A stretch of 49,568 nucleotides of DNA from an uncultured beta proteobacterium (GCA_903869595.1 CAIPZV010000023.1:1-49568), one strand, 5' to 3'. Shown: positions 6,546 to 15,462, numbered from the stretch's first letter. Translations and numbers: made by a program. Notes: generated from the letters alone by a model not told the origin.

Positions 6546-8575
6546 GCGCCCAGAAGCTCCCAACGTTCTAAAGCGTCCAGCAACTCGCCGTCAATCGCCG
6601 CGTTGCGTTGCGCCAGTTGCAGGGCTTTGGCGTTGTCGCTGGCATACAGCGTACCGTCGGCAAGCTGCGCGTTGATGCTGGCTTGTTCAGTTTCCAGCGC
6701 GGCGATGCGCGCGGGCAGGGCGTCGAGTTCGCGCTGCTCTTTGTAACTCAGTTTGCGCGCTTTGGCCGCAGGCGCCACTGGGGCTGGCGGTGGTGGCGCG
6801 ACAGTTGTTTTTGCGCTGGCCGCTGGTTTGTCATCGCGCCCGTAGTTAAAACTTTGCGCGACTTTTTGTCCCTTGGACTGGGCGATAGCATTGGCGCGTT
6901 TGCTTTGAATCAACCAATCTTGTACGCCGCCTTCAAACTCGCGCCAACGGCCCGGGCCTTCATAGGCGATGGTGCTGGTCACCACATTGTCCAAAAACGT
7001 GCGGTCGTGGCTGACCAGAAATACCGTGCCATCGTAGTTTTGCAACAGGTCTTCCAGTAATTCCAAGGTGTCGATATCCAAGTCATTGGTGGGCTCATCG
7101 AGCACCAGCACATTGGCCGGACGGGCGAACAGGCGAGCCAACAACAAGCGGTTGCGCTCGCCACCGCTTAAAGACCGTACCGGCGAATTTGCACGTGCAG
7201 GCGAGAACAAAAAGTCACCTAAATAGCTTTTTACATGCTGGCGCCGATTGCCGATCTCAATCCATTCGCTGCCGGGGCTGATGAAGTCTTCCAGTGTCGC
7301 GTCCAAGTCCAAGGCATTGCGCATTTGGTCAAAGTAAGCGACAGCAATATTCGCACCTTGGCGCACCGTACCCCAGGGGCTGTGGCCGGGCTCGGGTGCC
7401 GGTGCATTGGCAGGTGCGGGATCGGGCTGGAGCTCGCCCAAAATCAATTTCAGTAGCGTCGTTTTACCCGCGCCATTGGGGCCGAGCAGGCCGATCTTGT
7501 CGCCGCGCAAAATCGTGGCGCTGAAGTCGTGCACGATCACACGCCCGCCGTGCCGTCCCATGGCCGTAGTTGCCCCATCGCCGGGGCTGGTTTGCCCAGC
7601 ATCCGGGGCCATCTTTGGATTGGCAAAGCTTTTAGACACATGCGTCAGCTCTGCCACCAGCTTGCCGCTGCTTGCGCCGCTGCTGATGTCCATGTTTACG
7701 CTGCCCAGCACATCGCGCCGCGCTTCGCGTTGGGCGCGCAAATTGTCCAGGCGCACGATGCGCGCGGTGGCCCGGGTCCGGCGCGCTTCCACGCCTTTGC
7801 GTATCCATACTTCTTCTTGCGCCAGCAGCTTGTCGGCGCGCGCATTGATCACCGCCTCCTGCGCTAACTGTTCTTCTTTTTGCAGCAGATAGGCTGCAAA
7901 ATTGCCGGGATAAGACAAGAGCTTGCCGCGGTCTAACTCCACAATGCGCGTGGCTACGTTGTCCAGAAATGACCGGTCGTGCGTCACGGTAATGATGCTG
8001 CCGCCAAAGTCCACCAGCAGGCCTTCCAGCCACTCAATACTGTCTAAATCTAGGTGGTTGGTTGGTTCGTCCAGCAGCAGCACATCGGGCTGCGCTACCA
8101 AGGCCTGCGCCAGCGCCACCCGCTTTTTCGTGCCGCCCGAGAGCGTGGTGACAATGGCCTCCGGCTCCAGATGCAAACGCTGCAGCGTCTCGCCCACGCG
8201 CTGCTCCCAGTTCCAGCCGTCCAGCGCCTCGATCTCGCTTTGCATCGCGTCCAGGTCGCCGTGGCCTTGCGAGTATTCGTCGATCAAATCGCGCACCCGT
8301 TGCAAGCCCATGCTCACCGCATCAAACACGCTGGACTGGGCGTCTAGGTCCGGCTCCTGCGCCACATAGGCAATGCGGATATGGCTTTGCACTTGCAATA
8401 CACCATCATCGGGTTTTTCGAGCCCAGCCAAAATTTTGAGCAGCGAGGACTTGCCGGTGCCATTACGGCCGATCAAGCCCACGCGCTCCTGGGTTTCGAG
8501 TGAGAAGCCTGCGTGGTCTAGCAGGGGTACATGCCCAAACGCGAGTTGGGCTTCCAGTAAGGTGATAAGCGCCAT
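6542..8575 (-). CDS. ABC-F family ATP-binding protein, Uup-like
   Basis: A 677-residue tandem ABC ATPase without membrane segments, hence ABC-F, a family that acts on ribosomes or, for Uup, in DNA/ribosome maintenance. First cassette: Walker A GRNGTGKS at residues 36-43, signature LSGGTKKRVALAQAL, Walker B LLLDEPTNHLD. Second cassette: GPNGAGKTT, LSGGERNRLLLARLF, LVLDEPTNDLD. The C-terminus (KARKLSYKEQRELDALPARIAALE) is the coiled coil typical of Uup. Two Pro/Ala/Gly-rich loops are inserted in and around the second cassette. The ATG at 8575 is chosen because MALITLLEAQLAFG is the family start; the longer open frame overlaps the upstream gene. Confidence 0.92.
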   Translation of the reverse strand: MALITLLEAQLAFGHVPLLDHAGFSLETQERVGLIGRNGTGKSSLLKILAGLEKPDDGVLQVQSHIRIAYVAQEPDLDAQSSVFDAVSMGLQRVRDLIDEYSQGHGDLDAMQSEIEALDGWNWEQRVGETLQRLHLEPEAIVTTLSGGTKKRVALAQALVAQPDVLLLDEPTNHLDLDSIEWLEGLLVDFGGSIITVTHDRSFLDNVATRIVELDRGKLLSYPGNFAAYLLQKEEQLAQEAVINARADKLLAQEEVWIRKGVEARRTRATARIVRLDNLRAQREARRDVLGSVNMDISSGASSGKLVAELTHVSKSFANPKMAPDAGQTSPGDGATTAMGRHGGRVIVHDFSATILRGDKIGLLGPNGAGKTTLLKLILGELQPDPAPANAPAPEPGHSPWGTVRQGANIAVAYFDQMRNALDLDATLEDFISPGSEWIEIGNRRQHVKSYLGDFLFSPARANSPVRSLSGGERNRLLLARLFARPANVLVLDEPTNDLDIDTLELLEDLLQNYDGTVFLVSHDRTFLDNVVTSTIAYEGPGRWREFEGGVQDWLIQSKRANAIAQSKGQKVAQSFNYGRDDKPAASAKTTVAPPPPAPVAPAAKARKLSYKEQRELDALPARIAALETEQASINAQLADGTLYASDNAKALQLAQRNAAIDGELLDALERWELLGA

Positions 8576-8585
8576 GTGGCGCGGA

Positions 8586-9131
8586 TTATCCCCTGCTGAG
8601 CTGCGGCAAGCGGTCCAGCACCAGTTTGGCGCTGTACAAGACCACGAGGGCGCCGAGCAAATTGCCGGTGAAGTGCAGCGCCAGCCCGCCCCACAAATCG
8701 CCGCCTTGCCCGCGCGCCACAAACCACAGCTGGTGCAGCAGGGCACTGACCGCCGCAAACGCCACCGTCATGCGCAACAGGCAAGCGGCCGTCAGGCCCT
8801 GCAGGTTTTCTTCAAAGGCGGCCAAGCGCAGACACAGCGCGCGCGCTAACAGCGGCGCCAGACCCGAAAGCACCGCCGCGCCCAGCACCGTCATCGGGTC
8901 CTCGGTGTGCATCTGGCCCAAGCCCATCAGCAAGGCACCCAGCACCATGCCCATGGAGCCCCACTCCACAAACAAAAGTACGCAGATCAGCCCCAAGCCG
9001 CTGGGCAAAAACACCAAGCTGCTGAACGCAGAGGCGTTGAAAGACGAAAAGATGAATTGATTGAAAGACAAAAGGCCTACATAGGCCAGAGCCGTCATTG
9101 CGACGACCCATAGGTTTTTTTGCAATTGCAT
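8586..9131 (-). CDS. MASE1-like multi-pass membrane protein
   Basis: A 181-residue, strongly hydrophobic protein with about five or six predicted membrane segments. The stretch FLPSGLGLICVLLFVEWGSMGMVLGALLMG resembles the MASE1 sensory membrane domain, but no signalling output domain follows; the protein ends at the last helix. The ATG at 9131 is preferred over a GTG at 9140 because GGGAG lies 8 bases before it. It ends 10 bases before the ABC-F start, and the two may be co-transcribed. Function unknown; a stand-alone MASE1-like domain is the best description I can give. Confidence 0.7.
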   Translation of the reverse strand: MQLQKNLWVVAMTALAYVGLLSFNQFIFSSFNASAFSSLVFLPSGLGLICVLLFVEWGSMGMVLGALLMGLGQMHTEDPMTVLGAAVLSGLAPLLARALCLRLAAFEENLQGLTAACLLRMTVAFAAVSALLHQLWFVARGQGGDLWGGLALHFTGNLLGALVVLYSAKLVLDRLPQLSRG

Positions 9132-9220
9132 TGCGCACACTCCCGCATATTTTTACCTGCACATCAGCACAGGAAAAAGACCCGGGAGTTGACGCCCATC
9201 GCGGCCTTAGCCGCGCAGCA

Positions 9221-9583
9221 TCAAACTGCCTGTGCCTTCTCCATGCACTGCCCCAATTGCGCAAAGTACTGGTGCGTCGCTTTCGTTGGCACCACGTACT
9301 TGACGCGGTTGTCCTGGCTATCCAGGTTCAGGTCGATCATTCCCTTTTTGCGCAAAGCCTTTAAACGGCGATGCGCAGTGGTGGTCGAAATCTCGGGCAG
9401 CATCACCATGGCCTCCAGCACCGTAATCGGCTTGTCTTCGTGCCACGCGGACGCGAAAACATTAAGCATCCTGGACTCGACTGCATCGAGTTGCGGGAAG
9501 CTCGGCAAGCTGCGGACAGCTTGCACCAGATTGAGGTACTTGGTGTACATCTGCGAAAAATTCGCTACCTTTGTTTTTGACAT
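9221..9583 (-). CDS. MarR-like winged-helix DNA-binding protein
   Basis: A 120-residue protein with a winged helix: DAVESRMLNVFASAWHEDKPITVLEAM begins the domain, ISTTTAHRRLKALRKKGMIDLN is the recognition helix and linker, and DNRVKYVVPTKATHQYF is the wing and closing helix. This matches small MarR-like regulators, though I do not recognise a named member. The ATG at 9583 has GGAG seven bases before it and is preferred over TTG at 9595. It is preceded by an unusually AT-rich control region with several inverted repeats, consistent with autoregulation. The membrane-protein gene downstream starts 89 bases away and may be under its control. Confidence 0.68.
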   Translation of the reverse strand: MSKTKVANFSQMYTKYLNLVQAVRSLPSFPQLDAVESRMLNVFASAWHEDKPITVLEAMVMLPEISTTTAHRRLKALRKKGMIDLNLDSQDNRVKYVVPTKATHQYFAQLGQCMEKAQAV

Positions 9584-9595
9584 GATCGACTCCAA

Positions 9596-9765
9596 CGGTT
9601 GAAATATGGTTTTTTATTGAAGCATTTCAGTTCAACATCTGAAATCCAGCAATATTTTCTCAAAAATTGACGTTTCTGTCGAATTAACGAAAAAATTGTC
9701 AGGTTTTGTCAATTTTGTTATCTTACACCATATTTTTAAATTAATCAATATATTTATCAAAAAAG
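9596..9765. promoter_or_regulatory. AT-rich control region with inverted repeats
   Basis: This region is far richer in A/T than any of its neighbours and contains: ATTTCAG-N8-CTGAAAT at 9624-9645; AAAATTGAC at 9663-9671 with its perfect inverse GTCAATTTT at 9708-9716; and a near-copy AAAATTGTC at 9692-9700. It lies upstream of the MarR-like gene and behind the end of mmsA, so it is probably that regulator's promoter and operator. No other gene is seen in it. Confidence 0.55.
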
Positions 9766-11271
9766 TTATTTGCTGGACGGAAAACTGAACATGGTTCCCT
9801 CACGTACGCCAGCGGAAGGCCAGCGTTGTGTGATGGTTTTGCGCTTGGTATAAAAACGCGCGGCGTCCGGCCCGTAGGCATGCAAATCGCCGAACAGCGA
9901 GCGCTTCCATCCCCCAAAAGAGTGGTAAGCCACTGGAACGGGTAGGGGTACATTGACGCCCACCATGCCCACCAAAATGTTGTCGGCGAAGTAGCGCGCG
10001 GCCTCGCCGTCGCGGGTAAAGATGCAAGTGCCGTTTCCGTACTCGTGGGCGTCGATCATGTCCATGGCTTCTTGCAAGGTCTTGACACGCACCACGCCCA
10101 GCACTGGCCCGAAGATTTCTTCCTGGTAAGTCACCATGCCGGGTTTGACGTTGTCAAACAAGCAGGGGCCCAGAAAATAGCCTTGCTCGTGGCCCGGTAC
10201 CTGTACGCCGCGTCCATCCACTACCAAGGTGGCGCCTTCGGCCACGCCCTGGTCCACATAGCCCTTCACTTTTTCGAAATGCGCTTTGGTGACCAGCGGG
10301 CCCATATCCATACCGGCGGTGGTGCCAGGGCCAACTTTCATCTTGGCAATTTCGACCTTTAGGCCCGCAATCACCGCGTCCGCCGTGGCGTCACCCACCG
10401 CTACCACCAAGGGGATAGCCATGCAGCGCTCGCCGCAGGAGCCATAGGCCGCGCCCATCAGCGCGTTCACCGCATTGGCCACATCGGCGTCGGGCATCAC
10501 CACCGCATGGTTTTTCGCACCGCCTAAGGCCTGCACGCGCTTGCCGTGGGCGCAGCCGGTGGCGTAAATGTATTCAGCGATCGGCGTGCTGCCCACAAAG
10601 CTGATGGCCTTGACGCGCGGGTCGGTGAGCAGCGTGTCCACTGCCTCTTTGTCGCCGTTGACCACATTGAGTACGCCCGGTGGCAGGCCTGCCTCCAGCG
10701 CCAATTGCGCTACCAGCATGGTGCTGCTGGGGTCGCGCTCCGAGGGCTTGAGGATGAAAGTATTGCCGCATGCCACGGCCATAGGCCACATCCACAAGGG
10801 CACCATGATGGGAAAGTTAAAAGGGGTGATACCAGCGGTCACGCCAAGGGCTTGGAATTCGCTCCAGGAGTCGATCGAAGGACCGACGTTTTTGCTGTGC
10901 TCGCCTTTGAGCAATTCGGGCGCGTAGCTGGCATATTCCACGTTTTCAATGCCGCGTTGCAGTTCGCCCATGGCATCGGGCAGCACTTTGCCGTGTTCGG
11001 CGGTTACCAGGGCGCACAAGGCATCGGCATGTTCTTCGAGCAGCACTTTGAGCTTGCTCATCACCCGCGCGCGCTTGAGCGGCGGCGTGTTGCGCCACTC
11101 GGGGAAGGCGGCCTGGGCGTTGGCAATCGCCTGCTCCACTGTTAATTTGTCCGCTAATAAGAGTTTTTTCTCGGCTTTGCCGGTGGCGGGGTTAAACACC
11201 TCAGTGCTGCGGCTTCCGCCTTGGGTGAGTTGGCCGCCGATCAGGTGGCCGATAGTGGGTAGTGTGGACAT
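9766..11271 (-). CDS. mmsA: CoA-acylating methylmalonate-semialdehyde dehydrogenase
   Basis: A 501-residue aldehyde dehydrogenase of the MmsA class, which converts methylmalonate or malonate semialdehyde plus CoA and NAD to propionyl-CoA or acetyl-CoA. Visible are the N-terminal IGHLIGGQLTQGGSR, cofactor-site PFNFPIMVPLWMWPMA, the catalytic-cysteine segment YGSCGERCMAI, and the C-terminal FGGWKRSLFGDLHAYGPD characteristic of MmsA. The ATG at 11271 is chosen; a TTG lies 15 bases upstream. The gene lies downstream of a class III aminotransferase on the same strand, a pairing typical of beta-alanine (or valine/thymine) catabolism, where the aminotransferase makes the semialdehyde that this enzyme oxidises. 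Confidence 0.94.
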   Translation of the reverse strand: MSTLPTIGHLIGGQLTQGGSRSTEVFNPATGKAEKKLLLADKLTVEQAIANAQAAFPEWRNTPPLKRARVMSKLKVLLEEHADALCALVTAEHGKVLPDAMGELQRGIENVEYASYAPELLKGEHSKNVGPSIDSWSEFQALGVTAGITPFNFPIMVPLWMWPMAVACGNTFILKPSERDPSSTMLVAQLALEAGLPPGVLNVVNGDKEAVDTLLTDPRVKAISFVGSTPIAEYIYATGCAHGKRVQALGGAKNHAVVMPDADVANAVNALMGAAYGSCGERCMAIPLVVAVGDATADAVIAGLKVEIAKMKVGPGTTAGMDMGPLVTKAHFEKVKGYVDQGVAEGATLVVDGRGVQVPGHEQGYFLGPCLFDNVKPGMVTYQEEIFGPVLGVVRVKTLQEAMDMIDAHEYGNGTCIFTRDGEAARYFADNILVGMVGVNVPLPVPVAYHSFGGWKRSLFGDLHAYGPDAARFYTKRKTITQRWPSAGVREGTMFSFPSSK

Positions 11272-11367
11272 AGTCAAAGTGCTCAAGTTAAAAATAAAAG
11301 GATTGTCGCGCTAAGCCCGCAACGTCTAGCTACGCGTTTTACAGGCTTTTTTACTTGCCAAACGCGC

Positions 11368-11391
11368 TGCGGGCCAGATTACTGGCCCGCA
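11368..11391 (-). terminator. Hairpin between the aminotransferase gene and mmsA
   Basis: A perfect 10-base-pair hairpin, TGCGGGCCAG with loop ATTA and CTGGCCCGCA, sits 65 bases after the aminotransferase stop. No immediate U-run follows, so it may be an mRNA-stabilising or attenuating hairpin in the bauA-mmsA transcript rather than a strong terminator. Confidence 0.5.
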
Positions 11392-11456
11392 CTGCTGTCA
11401 GGGGGTGCGCAAGCGCATTTGCAGCGGGTGCCATTGCACCTCGCTGCTGCCAGCAC

Positions 11457-12827
11457 TTAGTCCGTCGCGTTCATCGATTCGCCCAGGGCGTTGATCAGGC
11501 TGTCGATCTCGGACTTTTCGATGATGAAAGGCGGTGCCAACTGGATGGTGTCGCCGCCGTAGCGCACGTAAAAGCCTTTTTCCAGGCAGCGCATGGCGAT
11601 TTCATAGGGGCGGCGTGCCGGTTCGCCGGGCACCGCGGCGAGCGTGAAGCCTGCGGCCAAACCTATATTGCGAATGTCGGTGACGTTTTTACTGCCTTTG
11701 AGGCTGTGCACTGCTTGCTCAAAATACGGCGCCATGGCGGCTACGCGCTCGATCATGTTTTCCTTGACCAGCACATCCAGCGCGGCGATACCAGCCGCGC
11801 AGGCTACCGGGTGGGCCGAATAGGTATAGCCATGCATGAACTCGAGCAGGTACTCGGGGCCGCCAGCCTCCATAAAGGTGTCGTAGATTTCTTTCTTAGC
11901 CACTACCGCGCCCAGCGGCTGCGCGCCATTGGTCACTTGCTTGGCGACGTTCATGATGTCTGGCGTCACACCAAAAGCCGCAGCGCCGGTGTAGGCGCCG
12001 CAGCGGCCAAAGCCGGTAATCACTTCATCAAAAATCAACAAGATGTTGTTGGCAGTGCAAATCTCGCGCAAGCGCGCCAAGTAGCCTACCGGCGGCACCA
12101 CCACACCGCCGGAGCCTGACATCGGCTCGACGATGACGGCGGCGATGTTGGATGCGTCGTGCAGCGTAATCAGGCGCAGCAGTTCGTCGGCCAGCTCCAT
12201 GCCGTGGGCGGGCATGCCGTGGGAGAACACGTTTTGCGGTAACTGGGTGTGCGGCAGGTGATCGGCCTCGATGCCCTGGCCGAAGGTCTTGCGGTTGGCG
12301 CCAATGCCGCCGACCGAGATACCGCCAAAGTTCACGCCGTGGTAACCTTTTTCCCGGCCAATCAGGCGCGTCTTGGTGCCCATGCCTTTGGCGCGCCAGT
12401 AAGCGCGCGCCATCTTCAGCGACGTGTCGGCGCACTCCGAACCCGAACCGGCAAAAAATACCCGGTCCAAGCCTTCGGGCATCAGTTGGGTGATTTTGTT
12501 GGCCAGTTCAAACGACAGCGGATGCGCGTATTGGAAAGCCGGTGAATATTCCATGGTGCCGATCTGGCGGCTCACCGCGTCGGTGATTTCCTGGCGGCCA
12601 TGGCCCAAGCCGCAGCACCACAGGCCGGACAGGCCGTCCATCACTTTGCGCCCATTGGAGTCGGTGTAATAAGCGCCTTTGGCGCTGACCATCATGCGCG
12701 GGTTGGCTTTGAAATTGCGGTTGCCGGAATAGGCCATCCAGTGCGCGTCCATCCAAGCGGGGTCGCGCGGATAGGGGGAGGTGGTGGTCACAACCGGTGC
12801 GTGGGTGGCGGTGTCATGGGGTTTCAT
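11457..12827 (-). CDS. bauA: Class III aminotransferase, beta-alanine/omega-amino acid:pyruvate type
   Basis: A 456-residue PLP-dependent class III aminotransferase. YHGVNFGGISVGGIG, LIFDEVITGFGR (Asp contacts the PLP nitrogen) and the lysine in MNVAKQVTNGAQPLG that would carry PLP are all present. Proteins of this type transfer the amino group of beta-alanine or other omega-amino acids to pyruvate, giving malonate semialdehyde; the following mmsA would finish the route to acetyl-CoA. The ATG at 12827 has AGGAG 8 bases before it. A LysR-type gene is transcribed divergently from the 134-base gap and is its likely activator. The name bauA is from context and family, not proven specificity. Confidence 0.85.
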   Translation of the reverse strand: MKPHDTATHAPVVTTTSPYPRDPAWMDAHWMAYSGNRNFKANPRMMVSAKGAYYTDSNGRKVMDGLSGLWCCGLGHGRQEITDAVSRQIGTMEYSPAFQYAHPLSFELANKITQLMPEGLDRVFFAGSGSECADTSLKMARAYWRAKGMGTKTRLIGREKGYHGVNFGGISVGGIGANRKTFGQGIEADHLPHTQLPQNVFSHGMPAHGMELADELLRLITLHDASNIAAVIVEPMSGSGGVVVPPVGYLARLREICTANNILLIFDEVITGFGRCGAYTGAAAFGVTPDIMNVAKQVTNGAQPLGAVVAKKEIYDTFMEAGGPEYLLEFMHGYTYSAHPVACAAGIAALDVLVKENMIERVAAMAPYFEQAVHSLKGSKNVTDIRNIGLAAGFTLAAVPGEPARRPYEIAMRCLEKGFYVRYGGDTIQLAPPFIIEKSEIDSLINALGESMNATD

Positions 12828-12961
12828 GGCGGACTCCTGGTGGTAGGTCAAAAAGCCTTTTACGCCGCACAGAAAGTGCAGGCTTGCTTAGGCGAATCCA
12901 GATTGTGAACTTCTCTGTTACTCTTATAAAGTGAGAATTATCGCTATTTACTTGCCAATCT

Positions 12962-13984
12962 ATGAAACCAAAGTCCCCTATCGCAACTGATGCGCCACCC
13001 AAAGTGCACACGCCGAGCGGCAAAGCGCTGCCCCGGCGCAAGGCCCCCGCCCAAGCCGCTGCTATGCCCACGCGCCCGGCGCTGGGCCAGCTCAGCGACA
13101 TGGACCTGCGCTTGCTGCGCGTGTTCCGGGTGGTGGCCGACTGCGGCGGCATGGCCGCTGCCGAGTTGGAGCTCAATATCGGCAGCTCCACCGTCAGCCG
13201 CCATATCAAAGACCTGGAAACCCGCTTGGGCTTGCGCTTGTGCCGCCGGGGCCGGGCCGGTTTTGCCCTGACGCCCGAGGGCCAAAAAATTTACGCCCAG
13301 ACCACCCAGCTGATGGCCGCCACCGATGCCTTTCGCAGCAGCGTTGATGAAATTCACCAGCGCATGGGCGGCCAGTTGCAAATCGCCGTGTTTGACAAAA
13401 CCGCCAGCAACCCCAAGGCCCGCGTGGCGCAGGCGATTGCGCGCTTTCAGGCGCGCGCGCCCGATGTCGCGCTCAATTTGCATGTAGCCACGCTCAACGC
13501 GATAGAACGCGGCGTGCTTGACGGCCAGTTCCACCTGGGCATCATCCCCGGCCACCGCACTTCCGGCACCTTGCACTACGCGCGCTTGTTTGATGAACAC
13601 ATGTGCTTGTACTGCGGTCCCGGTCATGCCTTGTTTGGCAGCCCGCACAAGGGTTTGGATTGGGAAACGGTGCGCACCTTACCGTTTGCCGGCTTGGGCT
13701 ACCACTCGCCCAATTTGCAGGTCAGCCAGCAATTGCGCCTGACGCGCAGCGCCACCGGTTTTGACCAAGAGTCGATTGCCACTTTGATTTTGTCGGGCCG
13801 CTTTGTCGGCTTTTTGCCCGAGCACTATGCGCAAAGTTTTGTACAGCAAGGCCAGATGCAGGCGGTGCTGCCCGAGGTGTTTTTTTACGACTGCGAGTTC
13901 TTCGCCATCACCCGCCGCTCACCGCAAGCATCCCGCGCCACCCGCGCTTTCTTGCAGTGCTTAGAGCAGGCGCACGCCGCATAG
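12962..13984 (+). CDS. LysR family transcriptional regulator
   Basis: A 340-residue LysR-type regulator. The helix-turn-helix lies at about residues 46-105 (DMDLRLLRVFRVVADCGGMAAAELELNIGSSTVSRHIKDLETRLG), preceded by an unusually long 45-residue basic, proline-rich N-terminal extension. The rest is the periplasmic-binding-protein-like effector domain. It is divergent from the aminotransferase-mmsA genes and is their probable regulator, sensing the amino acid substrate or an intermediate. The intergenic region contains a TTCTC...GAGAA dyad (around 12909-12938), but I cannot tell whether this is the operator. Confidence 0.88.
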   Translation: MKPKSPIATDAPPKVHTPSGKALPRRKAPAQAAAMPTRPALGQLSDMDLRLLRVFRVVADCGGMAAAELELNIGSSTVSRHIKDLETRLGLRLCRRGRAGFALTPEGQKIYAQTTQLMAATDAFRSSVDEIHQRMGGQLQIAVFDKTASNPKARVAQAIARFQARAPDVALNLHVATLNAIERGVLDGQFHLGIIPGHRTSGTLHYARLFDEHMCLYCGPGHALFGSPHKGLDWETVRTLPFAGLGYHSPNLQVSQQLRLTRSATGFDQESIATLILSGRFVGFLPEHYAQSFVQQGQMQAVLPEVFFYDCEFFAITRRSPQASRATRAFLQCLEQAHAA

Positions 13985-13994
13985 ATTTACAAAC

Positions 13995-14022
13995 CTGCGC
14001 GACCGTGACGCAGGCCGCGCAG
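13995..14022 (+). terminator. Hairpin between convergent LysR gene and dadA
   Basis: CTGCGCG at 13995-14001 pairs with CGCGCAG at 14016-14022, with a further CCTGCG/CGCAGG alternative pairing inside; CACTTTTAA follows. Placed between two convergent genes, it is a plausible weak bidirectional terminator. Confidence 0.4.
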
Positions 14023-14040
14023 CACTTTTAACGCGCGCAT

Positions 14041-15462
14041 TTACTTGCCGAGAAACGGGAAACCGGCGATCGCCTCGTCTCCGTCCACGCGCGCAGCCAA
14101 GGCCTTGCCCGAACCGGCGCCGTGCGTCCAGCCCAAGGTGCCGTGGCCAGCATTGACCCACAGACCCCGCACCGGCGTTTGACCGATAAAGGGAATATTG
14201 GTCGGCGTGGCGGGGCGCAAGCCGGCCCAGAATTGCGGATTACCGCCTTCGTGTGCCAAGCGGGTATCGCACATGTCGGGCCAGATTTCTTCTACCCGGC
14301 GCGCCAGCATGTGGCAGCGCGCTTGCGACACCGGGCTGTCCAAACCCAGGTCGTAGCTGCCGACTTCGATGGTGCCAGCCACGCGGATCTGGTCGCCCAG
14401 GCGGGTGATGGCAATCTTGCGCGAATCGTCGATCACCGATACCGAAGGCGCCCGCTCGGGACGCAATATCGGGAAAGTGGCGCTATAGCCTTTGCCCGGG
14501 TAAATCGGCAAGTCCACGCCCACGCGGCGCAGCAATGGCGCGCTGTAGGAGCCGCAGGCCATCACCACGGCATCGGCGGCGATCGTACGGCCACTGCCTA
14601 GGCTGCCCGAGGCTTTGGCCCCTGGCGTCACCGCATCGGAAGCAATGGCGCGCGCGCTTAAAGATGCGTCATATGCGCCAGCCGCGCTAGATAGGCCAGA
14701 GCCACCCCCCGCTCCACCATGCGTCACAGGCCGCACACGCACCCCGCGCACCATGGCACCTGCCACGTCCAGCCCTTCCAAACTGTGCGAAAACAAAAAC
14801 TCCACACCCCGCGCCGCACAGGCCCGCGCCAGGCCTTGTGTAAACACACAGGCGTCACCCGACTCATCGCTGGCGGTAAAGGTCGCGCCCACAATGCGCT
14901 CACCAAAAGGAGTCAGCGTAGGCTCCAGGCGCAGTAATTCAGCGGTGCTGATCACCTTGCGCTCCACGCCAAACTGCTGCATCAAGGCAGCCAATTCGCA
15001 GGCGCTGTCAAAGGCAGCCTGGTCGGCGAAAAAATGCGAGATGCCGCGCTCCAGCCGGTGGTAATCAATGCCGGTTTGCGCCACCAGTTCTTTGAGCGCC
15101 ACATGGCTATAAGCGCCCAGGGCCACGATATGGCCCACATTGCGGTGGAATGCCGCATCGTTACATTCGGCCAAAAAGCGCAGACTCCAGCGGTACTGTT
15201 GCCAGCCTTCACCCAGCGGCCATTGCGGCCTAAACAACAGCGGCGCCTCTTTGCTGAACATCCACTTCAGCGCTTTGAGTGGCGCGTCGCGGTTGGCCCA
15301 GGGCTCGCAATGGCTGACCGAAATTTGCCCGGCGTTGGCAAAACTGGTTTCCAGCGCCGCATCGGCCTGGCGTTCCACCACCGTGACCTGGTGGCCGCGC
15401 TCGGCCAAATACCAGGCGGTGCTGGTGCCGATGATGCCGGCACCGACCACAACAATATGCAT
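14041..15462 (-). CDS. dadA: D-amino acid dehydrogenase small-subunit type
   Basis: A 473-residue FAD-dependent oxidoreductase of the DadA type, which oxidises D-amino acids to 2-oxo acids and passes electrons to the respiratory chain. MHIVVVGAGIIGTSTAWYLAERGHQVTVVER is the FAD-binding Rossmann fold; ETSFANAGQISVSHCEPWA and the C-terminal NAGHGTLGWTHGAGSGKAL are DadA hallmarks. The family is usually near 420-435 residues; here about 45 extra residues, rich in Gly/Ala/Ser, are inserted at about residues 246-293. The start at 15462 has AGGA before it. A TetR regulator is transcribed divergently 130 bases away and may control it. Confidence 0.9.
   Translation of the reverse strand: MHIVVVGAGIIGTSTAWYLAERGHQVTVVERQADAALETSFANAGQISVSHCEPWANRDAPLKALKWMFSKEAPLLFRPQWPLGEGWQQYRWSLRFLAECNDAAFHRNVGHIVALGAYSHVALKELVAQTGIDYHRLERGISHFFADQAAFDSACELAALMQQFGVERKVISTAELLRLEPTLTPFGERIVGATFTASDESGDACVFTQGLARACAARGVEFLFSHSLEGLDVAGAMVRGVRVRPVTHGGAGGGSGLSSAAGAYDASLSARAIASDAVTPGAKASGSLGSGRTIAADAVVMACGSYSAPLLRRVGVDLPIYPGKGYSATFPILRPERAPSVSVIDDSRKIAITRLGDQIRVAGTIEVGSYDLGLDSPVSQARCHMLARRVEEIWPDMCDTRLAHEGGNPQFWAGLRPATPTNIPFIGQTPVRGLWVNAGHGTLGWTHGAGSGKALAARVDGDEAIAGFPFLGK

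Noticed and set aside
9596..9765. Origin of replication or iteron plasmid origin in the AT-rich gap
   Set aside because: No DnaA-box cluster, no replication gene next to it, and only three short related sites; a regulator promoter is more likely.
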